Source of the DNA: SHZI01 sp038214295 | GTDB lineage: Bacteria > Pseudomonadota > Gammaproteobacteria > Steroidobacterales > GCA-2729495 | Direction: 5' to 3' | DNA length: 64,000 bases | Assembly: GCA_038214295.1 (NCBI GenBank) | Contig: JBBQSA010000009.1 | Location: 1 to 64,000, forward strand | Part shown: positions 60,267-64,000 of the stretch, in pieces | Layout of the letters: every line of letters begins with the position of its first letter | Position numbering within the stretch: position 1 is the stretch's first letter | Program-made: the position numbers and the translations under genes | Notes under the pieces: generated by a model | What the model was told of the DNA's origin: nothing | The model's database searches: none | What the model saw: only the letters and a program-made list of their open reading frames with translations

Positions 60267-61274
60267 ATGCGCCATTATTCTTTGATTATTTTCCGATCCG
60301 CGACACCCCGTTTCGATAGTCGTCTCCTGCTGCCGGCCCTGGCCGTGGCGGCCCTACTGGCGGGCCCCCTGCTGGCAGGCGCAGCACTCGCAGCCGACAG
60401 CGATGGTGACGGCATCATCGACGCCACCGACAACTGCACCCTGGTACCGAATGCCGATCAGCGCGACACCAACGCCGACGGCTACGGGAACATCTGCGAC
60501 CCGGACCTCAACAACAACGGCGTTGTGAATGCCCAGGACCTGTCGCTGCTGCGCGCCGCACTCGGGTCGACAAACTTCCCGGACGGCGACTTCAATGGCA
60601 ACGGCGTCGTCAATTCCCAGGACGTGACCATCCTGAAGGCCCGCCTCGGCCAGGCTCCCGGCTCTTCCGGGCTTGTCCAGGATGGCACCTACTCCACGAA
60701 CTTCCCGGCAACCGAGAACCCGATCTCGGAGGGGGGACGCTGGCACCGGGCGAACAACGGCTTTACGAATGTGCGCACGTCAAACGGCCGCGCCTACGGC
60801 ACCAACGGACCGCGAAACGCGTATGACGACTCCTACGCGCTCCTGTCCGGGTACGGTCCCGACCAGACGGCCCAGGCCACCATCTACCGCTCGCCCAACC
60901 TGCAAACCGGCATCACGCACGAAGTCGAGTTGCTGCTGCGCTTCACTGATGACGGCCAGAATGCGCGGGGCTACGAGTGTCTCTTTGCCTACGACGGGTC
61001 TGTGGCCCAGATGCGCTGGAATGGCGGGGTCGGCGATTTCACTGCCCTCAACAGCCAGGGCAGCTACGGTTACGGTCGCGGGCTGGTCACGGGGGACGTG
61101 GTCAAGGCCACGGTGACCGGCAATACGCTCCGCATGTACATCAACGGCACGCTCATGCTCACCACGGTCGACTCGATGTACGCAACCGGCCAGCCGGGAA
61201 TTTCGTTCTTTACCCGGCCGGGGGGCAACAGCGCCAACTTCGCCCTGTCGAGTTACACGGTGACAGCCAACTGA
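60267..61274 (+). CDS. Secreted protein with dockerin-like module and LamG-like C-terminal domain
   Basis: 335 residues with a long signal peptide ending AALAAD. Residues ~44-132 repeat the type-3/dockerin-like calcium module (NGVVNAQDLSLLRAALG, NGVVNSQDVTILKARLG). The C-terminal ~190 residues are beta-rich, with SPNLQTGITHEVELLLRFTD and GDVVKATVTGNTLRMYINGT, resembling a concanavalin/LamG-type jelly roll that could bind carbohydrate. Third carrier of this module in the window. Confidence 0.85.
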   Translation: MRHYSLIIFRSATPRFDSRLLLPALAVAALLAGPLLAGAALAADSDGDGIIDATDNCTLVPNADQRDTNADGYGNICDPDLNNNGVVNAQDLSLLRAALGSTNFPDGDFNGNGVVNSQDVTILKARLGQAPGSSGLVQDGTYSTNFPATENPISEGGRWHRANNGFTNVRTSNGRAYGTNGPRNAYDDSYALLSGYGPDQTAQATIYRSPNLQTGITHEVELLLRFTDDGQNARGYECLFAYDGSVAQMRWNGGVGDFTALNSQGSYGYGRGLVTGDVVKATVTGNTLRMYINGTLMLTTVDSMYATGQPGISFFTRPGGNSANFALSSYTVTAN

Positions 61275-61502
61275 CGACGAGACGAGGTCAGCCCGCACAG
61301 TCGCGCTCCCATGGCCAACCTGAGTCTGGCATCCGGTCGCAGTGCGGCCGGACGGGGGTCTGGGGCGTCTCGCGCCGCGGATGCGCTGGAGAAGTAAGTG
61401 GCGCCATGGCACTGACAAGGACTATGTTGGCCTGCGGCGAGATTGAGTTGAGGGAATTCGACGGCAGTCTTCTTGCATTGCGCCTGTTTGGATGGATCCA
61501 GT

Positions 61503-62012
61503 GTGACCAAGCCCCTCCCCGGCGACGAGCGTCGCGAGCAATACCGGGCTGCGCCTGACAGCGACGCGAACCTGTCCGTCGAACTGGTATTGGGGGACGG
61601 CAAGGGGCTTCCGGGCGAAATCATCGATGCCACCGCCCGCGGAATCGGCCTCGTGTTTCAGGCCGGGGTGGCACCCGCGATTCCAATCGGCCAAACGGTT
61701 ACCGTAACCGTCAGATCGGGCCACCTGCATGCCCCGTTGTCGGTAGAAGCCATCGTCGCCAGCCGGCATGAAACGCCGGACCAGCGGCGCCGTCACTACC
61801 GCGTATCCGTGGATCCGAAGGATCCGGTGCAGGTCGCCGGGTCCTTCGACTGCGTGATGCGCATCCGCAGCCGCAGCAGTCGCGCAGAGCAGATCCACTG
61901 GGGGCTGGAGTTCGACGCCCAGGACGGGGCTTTCGCGGCAATGGAAGACCGGATTCAGAAGTACGTATCCGCCCGGCAGCAGGCGGAGCTCGCGAGCAAA
62001 GTCAAAGGCTGA
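61503..62012 (+). CDS. PilZ domain protein
   Basis: 169 residues from GTG 61503. The c-di-GMP-binding pattern is visible: ERREQYR near the N-terminus (Arg-rich RxxxR site) and the D-x-S/T-x-x-G motif as DATARGIG. Hydrophobic strands (QTVTVTVRSGHLHAPLSVEA, HYRVSVDP) fit the PilZ barrel. It probably senses c-di-GMP; target unknown. The 228 nt upstream hold nothing I can identify. Convergent with the B12-binding gene. Confidence 0.8.
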   Translation: MTKPLPGDERREQYRAAPDSDANLSVELVLGDGKGLPGEIIDATARGIGLVFQAGVAPAIPIGQTVTVTVRSGHLHAPLSVEAIVASRHETPDQRRRHYRVSVDPKDPVQVAGSFDCVMRIRSRSSRAEQIHWGLEFDAQDGAFAAMEDRIQKYVSARQQAELASKVKG

Positions 62013-62026
62013 ATTGATACCCCGGG

Positions 62027-63112
62027 CTACCCGGCGGGCAGCCCCACGAGCCGCGCGCCCACGTCCAGCGCCCGGTCGATGGTCGGGGCATAGCCGTCGC
62101 TCCCCACCTTTTCCCAGAGGTCAGATGTTTCGTCGAAGGCCGCGCCGCCCACGACGACGCGCACCTGCCGCTCACAGCGGTCGCGGATCGCGCGGATAGC
62201 CTGCTCCACGCGCGGCACATGGGTGGCAAGCGTGGCACCGAGCATCAGGAGATCGGCCTCGAAGTAGGCCAGCATGGTGGGCAGCTCCTGCATCGGCACA
62301 TCCGAGCCAATGAACACCACGCGCCAGCCGGCCAGCTGGTACATGTCGGCCAGGGCCCGGAGGCCCACGTCGTGCACGTTGCCGGAGACGGCGGCCACGA
62401 CGACGGTGCGCCCGTTAGCGGACTGGTGCGGTGCATTGCCGACGACCACCGACATCGCGCGCTGGGTGGCGGAGGTCACCATGTGCTCCTCGGCAATGCT
62501 GAGTTCGCCGGCGTGCCACAGTCGCCCCACTTCCCTCTGGGCAGGCAGCAGCACGTCCGTGTAGGCCGCGCGGGCCCCAAGCTCGCCGCGCGCCGCGGTG
62601 CTGACCATGGCAATGGCCTCCGCCACGTTGCCCTCCAGGATCTTCTGCAGGTACTGGAGGGCCAGGCGGTCCGCCAGACGGCTGGGATCCAGCGCGGATA
62701 CATCCGGGGCAGGAGCCGGCGTGGCGAGCGAGTTCAGGGCGAGGTCCACGTACTCCAGCGGCAGCTGCCGGGCGGGCTCCGGCAGGCGCTCTGCCAGCAC
62801 GTCGCGGAGGGCCTGGAGGCAGTTGCGCAGATCCAGGTCGTCCTGGCCGCGGGCCCTGAAGGCCTTGCGGGTCCAGGTGATGCGGCCCGTGAACAGGGCC
62901 GGTTCGCCGGAGGCCACGGCCGCCGCGAGCTCCAGCACGCGCTGGGTCAGGTGGGTCCGCCACGCTGACTGCGCGCCCGCACCTTGCCGGTCCCGCAGGT
63001 CCGCATCCCGATCGAGCATCAGGGAAGCGGCAAAGCCGGCGTAGCCGGTGGCGCCCCGTTCCAGGAGGTCACTGGCGAAGGGGTTGCCGCGGGTGGGTGC
63101 TGCTCGGGCCAT
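62027..63112 (-). CDS. Cobalamin-binding sensor-like protein with CarH-type Wx9EH motif
   Basis: 361 residues. Residues ~150-225 form the helical B12-binding_2 cap with RLWHAGELSIAEEHM: Trp199, then nine residues, then Glu209-His210, the motif by which CarH/LitR photoreceptors contact adenosylcobalamin. A Rossmann B12-binding domain follows with NVHDVG (His247 as lower cobalt ligand), VVFIGSDVPMQELP and VVVGGAAF. In place of the MerR DNA-binding domain of CarH there are about 140 residues of unrelated helices. Possible light- or B12-responsive regulator acting through protein contacts. Confidence 0.85.
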   Translation of the reverse strand: MARAAPTRGNPFASDLLERGATGYAGFAASLMLDRDADLRDRQGAGAQSAWRTHLTQRVLELAAAVASGEPALFTGRITWTRKAFRARGQDDLDLRNCLQALRDVLAERLPEPARQLPLEYVDLALNSLATPAPAPDVSALDPSRLADRLALQYLQKILEGNVAEAIAMVSTAARGELGARAAYTDVLLPAQREVGRLWHAGELSIAEEHMVTSATQRAMSVVVGNAPHQSANGRTVVVAAVSGNVHDVGLRALADMYQLAGWRVVFIGSDVPMQELPTMLAYFEADLLMLGATLATHVPRVEQAIRAIRDRCERQVRVVVGGAAFDETSDLWEKVGSDGYAPTIDRALDVGARLVGLPAG

Positions 63113-63219
63113 GATGTTGATCTGCTTGGAAATCCTGTGGTTACGACGGCTTTCGCCGCTACCCGGGTCCCGGATTCAGCCCCGGGGCGCCGGCGGGCAC
63201 AACTGTGAACTCGTTCCGC

Positions 63220-63897
63220 TCAGACACGGCCACCGGGCAGGTCCTCGCCCCGTTGCAGGGGGGCCTGGCGCTGGATGGCCGGATCGATGGCGTGAAAGAC
63301 CTTGCCGACAGCGAGCGGGTCGTCGAGGCAGTCGACCACGAGCTGCGCGAGATCAGCCCGGTTGATGACCCCCATGGCCTTGCGGTCCTCGGTCCGGATC
63401 GCGGTGCCACTGGCGGGATCGTGGGTCATGCCACCCGGCCGGAGGATGGTGTAGTCGAGCCCGCTCGCCATCAGGTAGTTCTCGCCGAGGGTTTTCTCCT
63501 CGAGGACGGCACCGAGGAACTCCAGGACCTTGGGCGCTACGGTACTGCGGCTGTCGCCGGCGCCAATGGCCGTTACGAAGATATAGCGGCGCACGCCGGC
63601 GGCGCGGGCCGCGTCCACCAGGTTGCGGGTACCGTGGTAATCGGGCCGGGGCTCGCCGCGCTTGCCGCCGACGGTGTCGATGACCGCGCGGAAATTTCCC
63701 GACGCAAAGGCGCCCGTTACCGACTGGGCATCCAGCACGTCACCGCGGTACAGCTTGACCCGGAGCCGCAGCAGTTCGGACATGTCCGTTGTCGGCCGGA
63801 CGAAGGCCGTGACCGATTCGCCGCGCGCGGCCAGCAGCCGGACCACCTCGAGGCCGGTACCCCGGCTTGCACCCGCCACTAATACGCCGTCCGCCAT
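63220..63897 (-). CDS. NmrA-like NAD(P)-binding protein
   Basis: 225 residues. Rossmann motif VLVAGASRGTGLEVVRLL at the N-terminus, YRGDVLDAQSVTGAF for the second strand, RRYIFVTAIGAG and LDYTILRPGGMTHDPASG. Typical atypical-SDR/NmrA (YwnB, YtfG-like) protein of unknown substrate, cytosolic, unlike the signal-bearing relative at 29933. A TACTCT about 40 nt before the ATG may be its -10. The remaining 100 nt of the window hold nothing I can identify. Confidence 0.88.
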   Translation of the reverse strand: MADGVLVAGASRGTGLEVVRLLAARGESVTAFVRPTTDMSELLRLRVKLYRGDVLDAQSVTGAFASGNFRAVIDTVGGKRGEPRPDYHGTRNLVDAARAAGVRRYIFVTAIGAGDSRSTVAPKVLEFLGAVLEEKTLGENYLMASGLDYTILRPGGMTHDPASGTAIRTEDRKAMGVINRADLAQLVVDCLDDPLAVGKVFHAIDPAIQRQAPLQRGEDLPGGRV

Positions 63898-64000
63898 TTG
63901 CCACTGCCCCTTACGGCCGATCCGTAACCCCTAGAGTAACAACAGCCGGCGGCCAGGTAACCACCGTGCGGGGTCTCCGGGGGCCCGCCTTGACGCTGCC

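Overview
The window is a GC-rich Gram-negative chromosome segment. Many exported lipoproteins, a TonB-dependent receptor, a TamA/TamB pair, an NnrS/hemerythrin NO-handling set, GlgX and PdxH fit an aerobic or facultative gammaproteobacterium of the Steroidobacterales/Woeseiales/Nevskiales type. That placement is an inference from gene content, since there is no rRNA or other marker here. I saw no rRNA, tRNA, CRISPR array or complete insertion sequence.

Layout. 1-2.6 kb: end of a TPR lipoprotein; a GFA-like/DUF1272 pair; a small low-GC gene that has every mark of a mobile integron cassette (complete attC at 1362-1421, core site at 1838-1844); and a DUF2269 membrane protein. 2.7-5.4 kb: a secreted 14-repeat RCC1 protein with a dockerin-like tail. 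5.5-9.3 kb: alpha and beta subunits of a type II DMSO-reductase-family molybdoenzyme (ethylbenzene/steroid-C25-dehydrogenase-like) without gamma or chaperone subunits. 9.4-11.7 kb: NnrS and a nitrilase-fold protein lacking the catalytic Cys, facing each other across a REP-like palindrome. 11.9-23.3 kb: a catabolic-looking block (methyltransferase, TonB receptor, two DUF1838 proteins, SDR, PQQ dehydrogenase, MFS transporter) enclosing an unusual Ser/Thr kinase-TonB fusion. 23.4-27.9 kb: RIO kinase, YceH, thioredoxin-like lipoprotein, GST. 28-30 kb: NADP-type glutamate dehydrogenase and a 37-residue membrane peptide. 29.9-35.9 kb: exported Rossmann protein, TamB, TamA. 36-45.6 kb: mixed housekeeping (DUF4136, PdxH, monooxygenase, HIT, ExeA-like ATPase, HAD phosphatase, GlgX, dodecin), with a decayed copB remnant. 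45.6-48.6 kb: thioesterase-like protein, hemerythrin-like protein, luciferase-like flavoenzyme. 48.6-56 kb: a divergent lipid-modification island (two CFA-type methyltransferases, FAD amine-oxidase-like protein, DUF1365, DUF1295, SnoaL-like lipoprotein, DUF3313, ferric-reductase-like membrane protein) resembling gene sets of singlet-oxygen response and furan fatty acid synthesis. 56-64 kb: a secreted PQQ sugar dehydrogenase-diheme fusion, a tyrosine recombinase missing its nucleophile, a DUF883 protein, another dockerin-like secreted protein, a PilZ protein, a B12-binding protein with the CarH Wx9EH motif, and an NmrA-like protein.

Connections. Three secreted proteins (2674, 56022 and 60267) share one thrombospondin-type-3/dockerin-like calcium module, which suggests a common exoprotein attachment system. 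Several genes (9424, 11871, 23371, 35982 and 2516 on the minus strand) have a TAnnnT -10-like hexamer 6-9 nt before the start codon and no Shine-Dalgarno, suggesting leaderless mRNAs. Strongest candidates for follow-up: the lone integron cassette, the kinase-TonB fusion, the lipid island, the CarH-like sensor without a DNA-binding domain, and the two pseudoenzymes.
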